Below, piece after piece: positions 1 to 7,423 of a stretch of DNA of 20,579 nt (the stretch's first letter is position 1; each line of letters begins with the position of its first letter). The stretch is from Hyphomicrobiaceae bacterium (GTDB lineage Bacteria; Pseudomonadota; Alphaproteobacteria; Rhizobiales; Hyphomicrobiaceae). The stretch lies in NCBI GenBank assembly GCA_021775715.1, contig JAJFHI010000282.1, forward strand, positions 1-20,579, given 5' to 3'. Below the pieces are notes generated by a model that saw only the letters and a list, made by a program, of their open reading frames with translations, did no database searches and had not been told where the DNA came from. The translations under genes and the position numbers were made by a program.

Positions 1-370
1 GACAGTGGCCATTGTGATGGCACACTGTGAGAAGTGTGAATGTGGAGTGCATAAGTCCCACCGAAAAACCCGCGACATCGCGTCGGGGAGGGAGGTGTGT
101 GGCGGAGCGATACCACGAGCTTTTCGGCGGCGAACATGTCAGTGAATCGAGACGGCTCATGTCTCCACTGCCATGCTCGTTAGATACGGGCGGCGGTAAA
201 GCGGGGTGCACCGCCGCCCGTTCCGAGCAGCACCCAAGAGGATGCCGCCCAAGCCCGGCGTGAACGGGCTTTGGCGCGGCATCCGAGTTGAGTCCCGCAG
301 AACTCTGATGCCGGCAAACAAAAAAGAGGTTTGGTTCAGGCGGCCTAACTCGGGCAGCGGATGATCGCTG
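1..370. other. Cluster of strong stem-loops, possible structured RNA
   Basis: Several perfect or near-perfect hairpins follow each other. ACAGTG-GCC pairs with GGC-a-CACTGT (2-28). A long interrupted stem at 131-179 pairs CGAACATG, CAGTG and GAGAC with GTCTC, CACTG and CATGCTCG. CGGGCGGCGGT pairs with ACCGCCGCCCG (188-221). GATGCCGC plus CCAAGCCCG pairs with CGGGCTTTGG plus CGCGGCATC (241-283). CCGAGTT at 283-289 can also pair with AACTCGG at 347-353. No conserved signature of RNase P RNA, SRP RNA, tmRNA or 6S RNA was recognised, and no T-run follows the hairpins. GC-rich sequence forms hairpins by chance, so this is only a candidate. Confidence 0.25.
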
Positions 371-619
371 CGGAGGGGTTAGACGGCGCGGATGTGTGAT
401 GTGAAATGATGAGTTCGTTTCCCCCCGAACTCGAAACACGCAAGGCGAGTTTCCCACCTATGGCCCGCGTGTTGATCCCTAACTTCAAGAGACGAATCTC
501 TCGTCGACAACTAAGAGAAAAGCGCTGCGGTTTGGTCATAGCTTGGTGAAAACACGGCATCTTTGTGTTTCTGCTCAACAAACTGAAATAAAGGGGAGCA
601 AATTTAATTGAAGGTGGTT

Positions 620-650
620 CTGTAATGACAGTGTTGTCAATTATATACAG
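620..650. repeat. Nested inverted repeat in AT-rich intergenic DNA
   Basis: TGACA (626-630) and TGTCA (635-639) are separated by GTGT, and CTGTA (620-624) with TACAG (646-650) form a second outer pair. The minus strand reads TATAAT inside this element, but no -35 hexamer lies at a suitable distance. It could be an operator or a weak promoter element; no gene nearby clearly uses it. Confidence 0.3.
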
Positions 651-1217
651 GTAGACGTTGCAATTTTGTGTCCCGCGCAATGCGAAAGTTCATCACCCAT
701 GCTCAGCCACAACTTTAGCGGCGAGAGGTCAACGTTGCCATACGTAATTCGCTGGGCGGTGACTATTGCCGGGTGCAGTTGCTGTTTTGCATAGTCGCTA
801 TATGTGCTTACGCTGTTCCTCCCTGCGGTCGGGCTCGGCAGGGGCCGGGAACGTTTCAGACACTCGCTTGTCGCTCACGTCATCGCACCCGGGTACCACG
901 CGCAGAGATTGAGCAAGCGGAAAAAGGGGTCGTGCCATACGGTGTGGCCGCCGCTGACTCCACTCGGCAGGTTGCAGGCCCGCACGCCTGTGTGTTCAGG
1001 ACAAAGCGAGCAGGGAAACCGTTATGCCAGACGCCGGGGAGCACCGCGACCCGCTGCGTTGCAGCGCTCTCTCGCAGGGGCAGGTCGCGTCAGCGACTGG
1101 TGCGCGCCGTGAGAGAAAACCGACTCTGCTAGCCAAACCCTGCACCACCTCAAGAAACCACCACCCGGCATTCGCCGACCAGGATAATAGCGGTGGGTGG
1201 CATTGGCGTTGTGCGCA

Positions 1218-2147
1218 TCAAAAACGATATGTAAGGCCCGCGCGGATGGTTGTGAGATCGGTGTCGGTTTCGACGGTCGTACCGCCAAGTTGGAAATCGT
1301 CATCGCCAAAGCCGTAATGCAAGGCCTCGACGCGGATTGAAAACTGCGACGACAATTCGAAGTCGACACCACCGCCGACGACGTAGCCGGTTTGCGATTG
1401 GTCTTCATTGAGGGAGACACCGTTCAAGGAGACGTCGTAATCAATATTGGTGTAGGCGATTCCGGCGGTGCCGTAGACGAGGAACTGTCCGAATGTGTAA
1501 CCAAGACGGGCCCGCGCGCTGGTGAGCCAGTCGATGTCGGAGGTCAGGCGGCCGGTCCCGAACGCTGTTTCGCTGCCTTCATCCAATGACCATGTGGCGT
1601 CGAATTCGACACCGGCGACGACATTGCCGAGTGCCAAGTCAAAGCCGATGTAGCCCCCGGTCATAAAGCCGGAGAGATCGGATTCACCGCGCGCCAAACC
1701 GCCGTCAGCAACGAAGTCGCCGATAGCGCCACCGAGGTGCGCGCCGGCATAAAGACCACGCCAATGGTGCGGGTCGGGTGCCAGGAAGTAACTGGGCTCA
1801 TATCCAATGGGGGCCGGTGGCGGAGGCTCCGGAGCGTCATACCGGCTTGGAGCCGAATAGGTGCCACGGCGGGAGCCATCGAACGGCCGCTGGTCGCCTT
1901 GCCAGAAACTCGTTTCGCCGTCGGGCTGAGCCGGGGGTGGGGTGTAATCTTCGCCGCGCCATCCCGGAAATGGCGCCTGAGATTGCGCGTGAGCGTGGTG
2001 AAACGGCCAAAGCGCAAAGCCGATGCACATCGCCGATGTGAGGCATAGCTTAAGGCGCGGGCTGATGTCGGGCGTGGGTGGCTGCGCCCGGTCAACATAA
2101 ATTGGGAGTTGAGGCTCGGAAAGCCAGCGTGCATTAGAAAACATCAT
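1218..2147 (-). CDS. Outer-membrane beta-barrel (porin-like, Omp31/OmpA-barrel type) protein
   Basis: This is an exported protein of about 309 residues with a C-terminal eight-strand type barrel. It ends in ...AGLTYRF, the terminal Phe expected of outer-membrane proteins recognised by the BAM complex. Alternating amphipathic strands such as GLYAGAHLGGAIG and ARARLGYTFGQFLVYGTAGIAY resemble the Omp25/Omp31 surface proteins of Hyphomicrobiales. A signal segment ending in HAHA precedes the mature QSQAP. Between signal and barrel lie about 70 residues rich in Pro, Gly, Tyr and Asp. The start is uncertain: ATG at 2147 follows an AGGG-like site but leaves a long stretch before the hydrophobic core; ATG at 2192 lacks a clear binding site. 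The role is probably structural; transport is not implied. It diverges from the Nudix gene, so a shared promoter region lies between them. Confidence 0.8.
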   Translation of the reverse strand: MMFSNARWLSEPQLPIYVDRAQPPTPDISPRLKLCLTSAMCIGFALWPFHHAHAQSQAPFPGWRGEDYTPPPAQPDGETSFWQGDQRPFDGSRRGTYSAPSRYDAPEPPPPAPIGYEPSYFLAPDPHHWRGLYAGAHLGGAIGDFVADGGLARGESDLSGFMTGGYIGFDLALGNVVAGVEFDATWSLDEGSETAFGTGRLTSDIDWLTSARARLGYTFGQFLVYGTAGIAYTNIDYDVSLNGVSLNEDQSQTGYVVGGGVDFELSSQFSIRVEALHYGFGDDDFQLGGTTVETDTDLTTIRAGLTYRF

Positions 2148-2295
2148 GATCTGCCCTGACGCGATACAAACTAGGACCAGTCGTTTGCGCATTGCCGCCA
2201 ACAGGTGGCAAAACACCAGCCGTGACAACCTAATGGTCAACGACCTATTAACTATGTGCCTGTGAGTGGTTACGAAAAGCTTAACAACCGAATTG
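2148..2295. promoter_or_regulatory. Divergent intergenic region between the outer-membrane and Nudix genes
   Basis: Both flanking genes start here in opposite directions, so it must carry two promoters. A short palindrome GGTC-aac-GACC is visible near 2235-2245. No convincing -35/-10 pair or ribosome binding site stands out for the plus-strand gene. Confidence 0.35.
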
Positions 2296-3081
2296 ATGGC
2301 GCGACACGAGCGGGGACGGGAACATGAAGATCGCATTTATTTTGATGGTGCCAGCGTGAGTTTGGCTGAGGGGCGTGTCGAACATGTTGGCCGTTGCGAG
2401 TTGTTGGTTGAACAACGGCGCTGGCCGTTTGCTGAGCGCAACAGCAAAGTGATCGACACGCATTGGCAGGCCGCCGTTTCCGACAATCCAAGTTACTTCA
2501 ATGGCCGTGTCTTCATGCTTGCCGATGGCGCGCTTGGGCGACAAGACTTTTCCGGTGTGCTGACGGCGGTAGATTTTAGAGAGTTTCTCTATTGGCGTGA
2601 AACGCGGTCGGATGATGCAACGCTAAGAGACTGTTTTGGGACCGCTGTTGTTGTCTCTGCGGACGGCAAGGTGATGCTGGGGCGGCAGCGCGCGGGCAAT
2701 ATAAATGCTGGACGGACCTATCTGCCAGGCGGGTTCATTGATGAGCGCGATGTCGATGAGCAGGGACGCGTCGATATTGTGGCGAGTATTTTGCGCGAAC
2801 TTGCCGAGGAGACGGGCTTGAATGTGGCGAGGGGAGACGTGGGCCTCAAGCGCGAACCCGGGTTCTATCTGACGATAATCGGTCAACAGGTGTCGATTGG
2901 TGTGATGCTGAAATCCAACGTTGATGCAGAACGCCTGCAGAACGGCGTCGAGGCCTATCTTGCTACAGATCCCAACGGTGAGTTGGACGCTGTTGTCTTC
3001 GTGGCAAGTGAAGACGACCTGGGCAACTACGATGTGCCAGCCTATGCCCGTTGCGTCGTCCGCCACCTATTCTCCTCCTGA
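2296..3081 (+). CDS. Nudix hydrolase with a long N-terminal extension
   Basis: This is a soluble protein of about 261 residues. The C-terminal half is a Nudix fold: LPGGFIDE (residues about 143-150) and RELAEETGL (167-175) give the GG and the REUxEExGU core that binds Mg2+ and cleaves nucleoside-diphosphate-linked substrates. The two halves of the box are farther apart than in the standard motif, with acidic DERDVDEQGR between them. The N-terminal ~110 residues (for example GRVEHVGRCELLVEQRRWPF) match no domain I know by name. Start: ATG at 2296 was chosen because the earlier in-frame GTG at 2266 has no better binding site; neither is strong. The substrate is unknown. It is followed after 127 bases by the PhzF-like gene, with no sign of co-function. 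Confidence 0.75.
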   Translation: MARHERGREHEDRIYFDGASVSLAEGRVEHVGRCELLVEQRRWPFAERNSKVIDTHWQAAVSDNPSYFNGRVFMLADGALGRQDFSGVLTAVDFREFLYWRETRSDDATLRDCFGTAVVVSADGKVMLGRQRAGNINAGRTYLPGGFIDERDVDEQGRVDIVASILRELAEETGLNVARGDVGLKREPGFYLTIIGQQVSIGVMLKSNVDAERLQNGVEAYLATDPNGELDAVVFVASEDDLGNYDVPAYARCVVRHLFSS

Positions 3082-3208
3082 AATCCGCGGTCGGATGTGA
3101 TGGCTTGGCAGATTGCGCCGCTTAGGTCATTGTCCGCGCCGGCAGCCCGCTTCTAGGTGACACACGTGGTATTGCGGACCTGGGCCACGGGCAACGATAG
3201 GGAAACAC

Positions 3209-4123
3209 ATGGACTTCACGTTTTACACGCTGGACGTTTTTACGGACCACCGCTTTAGCGGTAACCCGCTTGCCGTTGTCCAGGATACGGATGCGTTATC
3301 AACCGAGCAGATGCAGGCTATTGCCGCGGAGTTCAATCTGCCAGAGACAATTTTCGTCAGCAAAGCCGAAAAACCCGGACATACCGCCCGCGTCCGCATT
3401 TTCACACCTGCCAGAGAGATTCCGTTCGCTGGTCATCCAACGATAGGCGTCGCGGTTTTGCTAGCGGAATTGACGGCGCCCAATATCAATGGCGAGCAGG
3501 ATGCGCTGATCGTGTTGGAACAAGAGATTGGAACGGTTCGTGTCGGTGTTCAGTTGGCGGCAGACAAGCCAGCCTACGCGGAGTTCAAAGCTCCTAAGCT
3601 CCCGAAAGACGCAGGCCCATTGCCGCATGTCGATCGTCTTGCCGCCGCACTCCGTTTAATACCAAGTGAAATCGGTTTTGAGAACCATAGGCCGACATGT
3701 TTTGCGGCAGGCAATGCCTTTGCGATGGTCCCCGTGGCAAACCTTGATGCCATCGCCAAGGCTGAAGTTCAGCCCGCCCCTTGGGCTGATGCCTTTGAAG
3801 AGCAGGGCCTCGTCGGCGTCTATCTTTACACCCGCCAATGCGAACACAATACCTCGGCGTTTCATACCCGCATGTTTGCTCCGGGAATGGGCGTGCCCGA
3901 GGATGCTGCCACGGGATCGGCCGCTGTTTGTTTGGCTGGTGTGATCGAGAAGTTTGATATGCCACGCGATGGCACGCATCGTCGCCGTGTCGAGCAGGGC
4001 TATGAAATGGGGCGACCGAGCCACATCGACCTGACGCTGGTCGTGACTGGTGGCAAGCTTGAGGCAGTGCGCATCGGCGGCAGCGCAGTGCGCCTCGCAA
4101 AGGGCACGCTCAGTACTGATTAA
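3209..4123 (+). CDS. PhzF-family isomerase/epimerase-like protein
   Basis: This 304-residue protein has the family's usual length and two-lobed diaminopimelate-epimerase-like fold. Visible landmarks are FSGNPLAVV near residue 17, NLPETIFV with Glu46 at the place of the catalytic acid of PhzF, PFAGHPTIG at 72-80, and EDAATGSAA in the C-terminal lobe, a hallmark of the family. An AGGGAA sequence sits a few bases before the ATG. PhzF proper isomerises a phenazine precursor, but most members, including this one, occur without other phenazine genes, so the substrate is unknown and a phenazine role should not be assumed. The protein should be cytoplasmic. The neighbours (Nudix, leuA) give no pathway clue. 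Confidence 0.88.
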   Translation: MDFTFYTLDVFTDHRFSGNPLAVVQDTDALSTEQMQAIAAEFNLPETIFVSKAEKPGHTARVRIFTPAREIPFAGHPTIGVAVLLAELTAPNINGEQDALIVLEQEIGTVRVGVQLAADKPAYAEFKAPKLPKDAGPLPHVDRLAAALRLIPSEIGFENHRPTCFAAGNAFAMVPVANLDAIAKAEVQPAPWADAFEEQGLVGVYLYTRQCEHNTSAFHTRMFAPGMGVPEDAATGSAAVCLAGVIEKFDMPRDGTHRRRVEQGYEMGRPSHIDLTLVVTGGKLEAVRIGGSAVRLAKGTLSTD

Positions 4124-4141
4124 GGGTTGTATTTTTGTAAG

Positions 4142-4189
4142 GCTCTTGCCTTATTGTGGGAAGCGTCGTTTAACCGACGCTGTAAGAGC
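4142..4189 (+). terminator. Hairpin between the PhzF gene and the leuA leader
   Basis: AGCGTCG (4162-4168) pairs perfectly with CGACGCT (4175-4181) around TTTAAC, and GCTCTT (4142-4147) with AAGAGC (4184-4189) extends the stem. Only a poor T-rich tail (TTAATTTG) follows. It may end PhzF transcription. The same bases contain a possible leuA promoter, TTGCCT (4146) with 17 bases to TTTAAC (4169), so the assignment is uncertain. Confidence 0.3.
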
Positions 4190-4207
4190 TTAATTTGAAG
4201 GCCTGTT

Positions 4208-4303
4208 ATGCACACGGTTGCAACAAGAGCTGATTTGGCGCCAACGGCCCGGTATCTACCGGGGCGGCTAGCTGCGCTGCTCTCAAGCCTTATCGGCCCC
4301 TGA
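4208..4303 (+). CDS. leuA leader peptide (31 residues, six Leu codons)
   Basis: A short frame opens with ATG at 4208, six bases after GAAGG (4197-4201), and ends with TGA at 4301. It encodes MHTVATRADL... and ends ...RLAALLSSLIGP. Leucines fall at positions 10, 17, 21, 24, 25 and 28, written TTG, CTA, CTA, CTG, CTC and CTT; a Leu-Leu pair and two CTA codons lie close to the end. Leu-rich leader peptides before leuA control transcription by attenuation in many proteobacteria: a ribosome starved for Leu-tRNA stalls and changes the RNA fold. The stop codon lies inside the antiterminator segment, which supports a regulatory and not an enzymatic role. Experimental proof of translation is not available here. 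Confidence 0.75.
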   Translation: MHTVATRADLAPTARYLPGRLAALLSSLIGP

Positions 4304-4364
4304 GCCGCTAGGTCCTCGTTGCCAAGGGTCTTTCCCCCCTGGTTTGAGGTGCCAAGCTCAGGGG
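4261..4364 (+). promoter_or_regulatory. Competing stems of the leuA attenuator
   Basis: Segment CCCCTGAGC (4297-4305), which holds the leader's stop codon, pairs without mismatch with GCTCAGGGG (4356-4364). That second segment is also the 3' arm of the terminator, so the two folds exclude each other. The first segment can instead pair upstream: GGGGC (4261-4265) with GCCCC (4296-4300), or GCGGCT (4264-4269) with AGCCGC (4303-4308), next to the Leu codons. A ribosome stalled on Leu codons would cover 4261-4290, free 4297-4305 and allow the antiterminator. A ribosome reaching the stop would block it and allow termination. The mechanism is inferred from complementarity and codon placement. Confidence 0.7.
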
Positions 4365-4371
4365 ATATTTT
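4336..4371 (+). terminator. leuA attenuator terminator hairpin
   Basis: CCCCTG (4336-4341) pairs with CAGGGG (4359-4364). A G-U pair and an inner TTTG/CAAG helix with one bulged C close an AGGTGC loop. ATATTTTG follows as a moderate U-tract. The hairpin lies after the leader peptide and about 70 bases before leuA. An alternative hairpin, CCTC (4314-4317) with GAGG (4346-4349) and CCA/TGG inside, would use up its 5' arm. Confidence 0.65.
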
Positions 4372-4439
4372 GTAGTCTTTCACCCTTTTGATTAGCTTGA
4401 GCGCCACGAAATCGGCGCCGCATCAGGACGTATAGCAAA

Positions 4440-6011
4440 ATGACCGACCAATCGAAGGCGGACAAATCTGCCTCATCAGACCGCATCTTGATTTTTGATA
4501 CAACATTGCGTGACGGCGAGCAGTGTCCCGGCGCGACCATGACGTTTGAGGAAAAGCTCGAGGTCGCCGATTATCTCGACGCTATGGGCGTTGACATCAT
4601 CGAGGCTGGATTTCCAATTGCTTCAGATGGAGATTTCGAAGCTGTTCGGGCCGTCGCTGAGCGCGTGAAGAATGCAACTGTCGCTGGACTTGCCCGTGCC
4701 GGCAAGAAAGATATTGCTCGCGCTGGCGAGGCGGTGCGTCAAGCCGTGAAGCCACGCATTCACACCTTCGTCTCCACGTCGCCTGTGCACATGAAGTACA
4801 AACTTCAGAAAGAACCGGAGGAAGTTCTGGATCTGGTCACAGCCTCGGTAACGTTAGCTCGTAATCTGGTTGATGATGTTGAGTGGAGTGCTGAGGATGC
4901 AACGCGCACCGAGCACGACTACCTGTGCCGCTGTGTTGAAGCCGCCATTAAGGCCGGCGCGACGACCATCAACATTCCAGACACTGTGGGCTACACCGTG
5001 CCGGAAGAATATTTCGCGCTGATCTCAATGCTGCGCGAGCGCGTGCCCAATGCAGACCAGGTGATTTTTTCAACTCACTGTCACAATGACCTCGGGCTGG
5101 CGGTTGCCAACTCGCTGGCTGGCGTGAAGGCAGGTGCTCGCCAGATTGAGTGCACGATAAATGGTATCGGCGAGCGGGCTGGCAATGCGGCTTTGGAAGA
5201 AGTCGTGATGGCGATGAAAACGCGCGCCGACACGCTACCATACCGCACCGGGGTTGATACGACGAAGTTGGCGCGGGCCTCGCGTCTGGTCTCGACGGTG
5301 ACGAACTTCCCGGTTCAGTACAACAAGGCGATCGTCGGACGAAATGCGTTTGCGCATGAAAGCGGCATTCATCAGGATGGAATGCTGAAGCACAATCAGA
5401 CTTACGAGATCATGACCCCGGAATCTGTCGGCGTTGGAAAAACGTCTCTGGTAATGGGTAAGCATTCCGGCCGGGCGGCGTTCCGCTCGAAGCTGAAGGA
5501 AATGGGCTACGATCTGGGAGACAACGCCTTCCAGGACGCATTCCAACGCTTCAAAGAATTGGCGGATCGCAAGAAACACGTCTACGACGAAGATCTCGAA
5601 TCCCTGGTCGATGAGGGCATTGCCCACGCGCATGAGAGCATGAAGGTTGTGTCGTTGACCGTCATTGCCGGCACCATCGGCCCTCAAAGTGCGACGCTGA
5701 CGTTGGACATTGATGGCACGCACCAAACCGTGCAATCGGCAGGTAACGGACCAGTTGACGCCACCTTCAATGCCATCAAATCGTTGGTGGATCACCAGGC
5801 ACGCCTGCAGCTCTATCAGGTTCATGCCGTAACCCAGGGGACGGACGCGCAGGCGGAAGTTTCGGTGCGCCTTGAAGAAGACGGGCGTGTCGTAACGGGG
5901 CGTGCTGCAGATCCCGACACACTGGTGGCGTCGGCACGCGCTTATCTGTCAGCGCTGAATAAGCTTCAGGTGAAGCGTCAGAAGACGGCGCAGGCGCAAC
6001 AGGCGATTTAA
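4440..6011 (+). CDS. leuA: 2-isopropylmalate synthase
   Basis: LeuA condenses acetyl-CoA with 2-oxoisovalerate, the first committed step of leucine synthesis, in the cytoplasm. The 523-residue length is typical of the long form with a C-terminal regulatory domain. The TIM-barrel catalytic domain shows FDTTLRDGEQCPGATM (residues 19-34), the metal-binding STHCHNDLG (His213, His215) and HESGIHQDG, which joins barrel and linker. The C-terminal ~130 residues form the LeuA dimer domain where leucine gives feedback inhibition. Cys replaces the more common Ser in DGEQSPG. The ATG at 4440 has AGGA about 11 bases upstream and is preceded by the attenuator described above, so both transcriptional and allosteric control by leucine are likely. 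It appears to be transcribed alone: 335 bases separate it from mreB. Confidence 0.95.
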   Translation: MTDQSKADKSASSDRILIFDTTLRDGEQCPGATMTFEEKLEVADYLDAMGVDIIEAGFPIASDGDFEAVRAVAERVKNATVAGLARAGKKDIARAGEAVRQAVKPRIHTFVSTSPVHMKYKLQKEPEEVLDLVTASVTLARNLVDDVEWSAEDATRTEHDYLCRCVEAAIKAGATTINIPDTVGYTVPEEYFALISMLRERVPNADQVIFSTHCHNDLGLAVANSLAGVKAGARQIECTINGIGERAGNAALEEVVMAMKTRADTLPYRTGVDTTKLARASRLVSTVTNFPVQYNKAIVGRNAFAHESGIHQDGMLKHNQTYEIMTPESVGVGKTSLVMGKHSGRAAFRSKLKEMGYDLGDNAFQDAFQRFKELADRKKHVYDEDLESLVDEGIAHAHESMKVVSLTVIAGTIGPQSATLTLDIDGTHQTVQSAGNGPVDATFNAIKSLVDHQARLQLYQVHAVTQGTDAQAEVSVRLEEDGRVVTGRAADPDTLVASARAYLSALNKLQVKRQKTAQAQQAI

Positions 6012-6019
6012 GGTTAACG

Positions 6020-6058
6020 CTATTGGGGTGCGGGTCTTTCGGGGCTTCACCCCGATAG
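6020..6058 (+). terminator. Stem-loop after leuA
   Basis: CTATTGGGGT (6020-6029) pairs along all ten positions (one T-G) with ACCCCGATAG (6049-6058), nine bases after the leuA stop. No T-run follows, so it may act with Rho or stabilise the 3' end and is not a classical intrinsic terminator. Confidence 0.4.
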
Positions 6059-6283
6059 TGCGCGCGGCGGTATAAGCGTCTCTGAAGAAAGTCTGTTTCA
6101 ACAACATCAATCCGTTGGCTGAAGCGCTTTCGCGCGCTATGGTTTTGTCGCGGTTAACTTTTCTCCGAGAGGCCTGGAGAAGTCTCACGTGGGATGTGTC
6201 AGATCTGTCTGGCGTGCCCCGCGCGAAAGACTCTGTTGTCCCGAGCGGCATGAGAGTTGCTTCGTGGGCAACTGATTGCGCGA

Positions 6284-6300
6284 TTAATATTCTGTTAACC
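6284..6300 (+). promoter_or_regulatory. Perfect CtrA-type binding site upstream of mreB
   Basis: The sequence TTAATATTCTGTTAACC matches the full CtrA box, TTAA-N7-TTAA(CC), with no mismatch. It lies 46 bases before the mreB start in a 335-base gap that is otherwise featureless apart from a small hairpin, GTTGC/GCAAC (6256-6272). CtrA is the cell-cycle response regulator of alphaproteobacteria. In this position it could activate or repress the mreBCD-mrdA-rodA operon. I saw no second TTAA-N7-TTAA pair in the other intergenic regions. Confidence 0.6.
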
Positions 6301-6346
6301 GGTAACGCGCAGTCGGGTTTGGTGCGACCAGAGGGTAAAAACAAGT

Positions 6347-7384
6347 ATGCAAGGCGGCGTAACCAGCGTGTTTTCAGACGACATTGCCATAGATCTCGGC
6401 ACAGCAAATACGCTCATCCATGTTGTCGGGCGCGGTGTGATCATTAACGAACCATCAGCGGTTGCAATCCGATCGCGAGGCTCGGTGCGCGAAGTGTTGG
6501 CCGTTGGTGAGCGCGCCAAGATGATGCTTGGCCGGACACCGGAAAGCATTGAAACAATCCGGCCGTTGCGCGATGGCGTAATTGCTGACTTCGTTGCGAC
6601 GGAAGAAATGCTGCGCCAATTCATCAAGCGGGCCAAGACGATGTTGGGTTTTCGTCGTCCCCGCATTTTGATTTGTGTGCCTGCCGGTGCAACGCCGGTT
6701 GAGCGCCGCGCGGTTTACGAAACAGCGGTCAGTGCTGGCGCGCGGCGTGTCTATCTTGTTGAAGAGCCGGTGGCAGCTGCAATTGGTGCAGGTTTGCCGG
6801 TTGATGAGCCATTTGGTTCGATGGTTGTCGATATTGGTGGTGGCACGACCGACATTGCGGTGTTGTCGCTTGGAGGTGTTGTCCAGGCGCGATCGCTTCG
6901 CTGTGCTGGTAACGCCATGGATGAAGCCATCATTCGCCACGTTCGCCGGAGTCATCAACTTCTTATCGGCGAAGCGAACGCCGAGAAAATCAAGATCGAA
7001 GCGGGATCGGCATTGGCCAATGTGAATGGTAAGGCAACTGAAATTCATATTCGCGGCCGCGATCTGCGCCAGGGCCGTCCGAAGAGCATTGTGCTTGGAC
7101 CGGCAGATATCGCTGAGGCGTTGTCCGACTGCGTTGAGGATATGGCGGAGTTTATCCAGCGGGCGCTGGAGGATCTGCCCCCAGAAGTCTCAACCGACAT
7201 TTGTGATCGCGGGATCTATCTGACCGGCGGAGGGGCGTTGCTTAATAACCTCGACACCGTGCTTGAGCGCCAGGTGGGTGTGCCATTCAAGATTGCCGAT
7301 GATCCGCTTTTGTCAGTGGTACGAGGCTCAAGCCGTGTCTTGGAAGAATTGGACGAGCGCGAACACCTGCTCATCAAACCGTAA
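6347..7384 (+). CDS. mreB: Rod-shape-determining actin homologue MreB
   Basis: MreB forms membrane-bound filaments that guide lateral cell-wall synthesis. The 345 residues match the family length. Near the N-terminus, IAIDLGTANTLIHV is the phosphate-1 loop. VVDIGGGTTDIAVLSLGG is phosphate-2 and GIYLTGGGALLNNL the adenosine motif, all hallmarks of the actin/Hsp70 ATPase fold. EEPVAAAIGAGLPV is also typical. The ATG at 6347 has AGAGGG about 12 bases upstream. It opens the mre operon; mreC starts 39 bases after its stop. A perfect CtrA box lies 46 bases before the gene, suggesting cell-cycle control. Confidence 0.97.
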   Translation: MQGGVTSVFSDDIAIDLGTANTLIHVVGRGVIINEPSAVAIRSRGSVREVLAVGERAKMMLGRTPESIETIRPLRDGVIADFVATEEMLRQFIKRAKTMLGFRRPRILICVPAGATPVERRAVYETAVSAGARRVYLVEEPVAAAIGAGLPVDEPFGSMVVDIGGGTTDIAVLSLGGVVQARSLRCAGNAMDEAIIRHVRRSHQLLIGEANAEKIKIEAGSALANVNGKATEIHIRGRDLRQGRPKSIVLGPADIAEALSDCVEDMAEFIQRALEDLPPEVSTDICDRGIYLTGGGALLNNLDTVLERQVGVPFKIADDPLLSVVRGSSRVLEELDEREHLLIKP

Positions 7385-7423
7385 GACTGTCGCCGACGTC
7401 ATACCCTATCGGACCAATTTGCA

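Larger units (their letters stand above)
1..1217. other. 1.2-kb stretch with no supported gene
   Basis: No reading frame here looks like a protein: the open frames overlap one another on both strands, have odd composition (many Arg, Cys, Pro and Ser) and no recognisable domain or good ribosome binding site. I found no tRNA or rRNA signature. The first ~370 bases are rich in stem-loops (separate entry), bases about 560-660 are AT-rich with an inverted repeat, and the last part is the downstream region of the minus-strand outer-membrane gene. The stretch could hold an untranslated RNA, the end of a gene to the left, or gene debris; I cannot tell which. Confidence 0.6.

Noticed and set aside
188..221. 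GC-rich hairpin as a rho-independent terminator
   Set aside because: The stem is perfect, but no T-run follows on either strand.
345..680. Minus-strand open frame of 111 residues
   Set aside because: Its composition is unlike a folded protein, it has no ribosome site or domain, and it overlaps the AT-rich inverted repeat; probably chance.
773..1132. Plus-strand open frame with a hydrophobic start
   Set aside because: Rich in Arg and Cys, overlapped by other open frames of equal length, and no recognisable similarity; treated as non-coding.
3594..4100. Minus-strand frame of 168 residues inside the PhzF gene
   Set aside because: Shadow frame opposite a clear family member, with Arg/His/Pro-heavy composition.
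3209..4123. Phenazine biosynthesis locus
   Set aside because: Only a PhzF-family member is present; no other phz genes lie nearby, and most such proteins are unrelated to phenazines.
5235..5825. Minus-strand frame of 196 residues opposite leuA
   Set aside because: Lies fully within leuA, which has unmistakable motifs on the other strand.
6115..6447. Plus-strand frame of 110 residues before mreB
   Set aside because: Runs into mreB in another frame and covers the CtrA box; composition does not support a protein.
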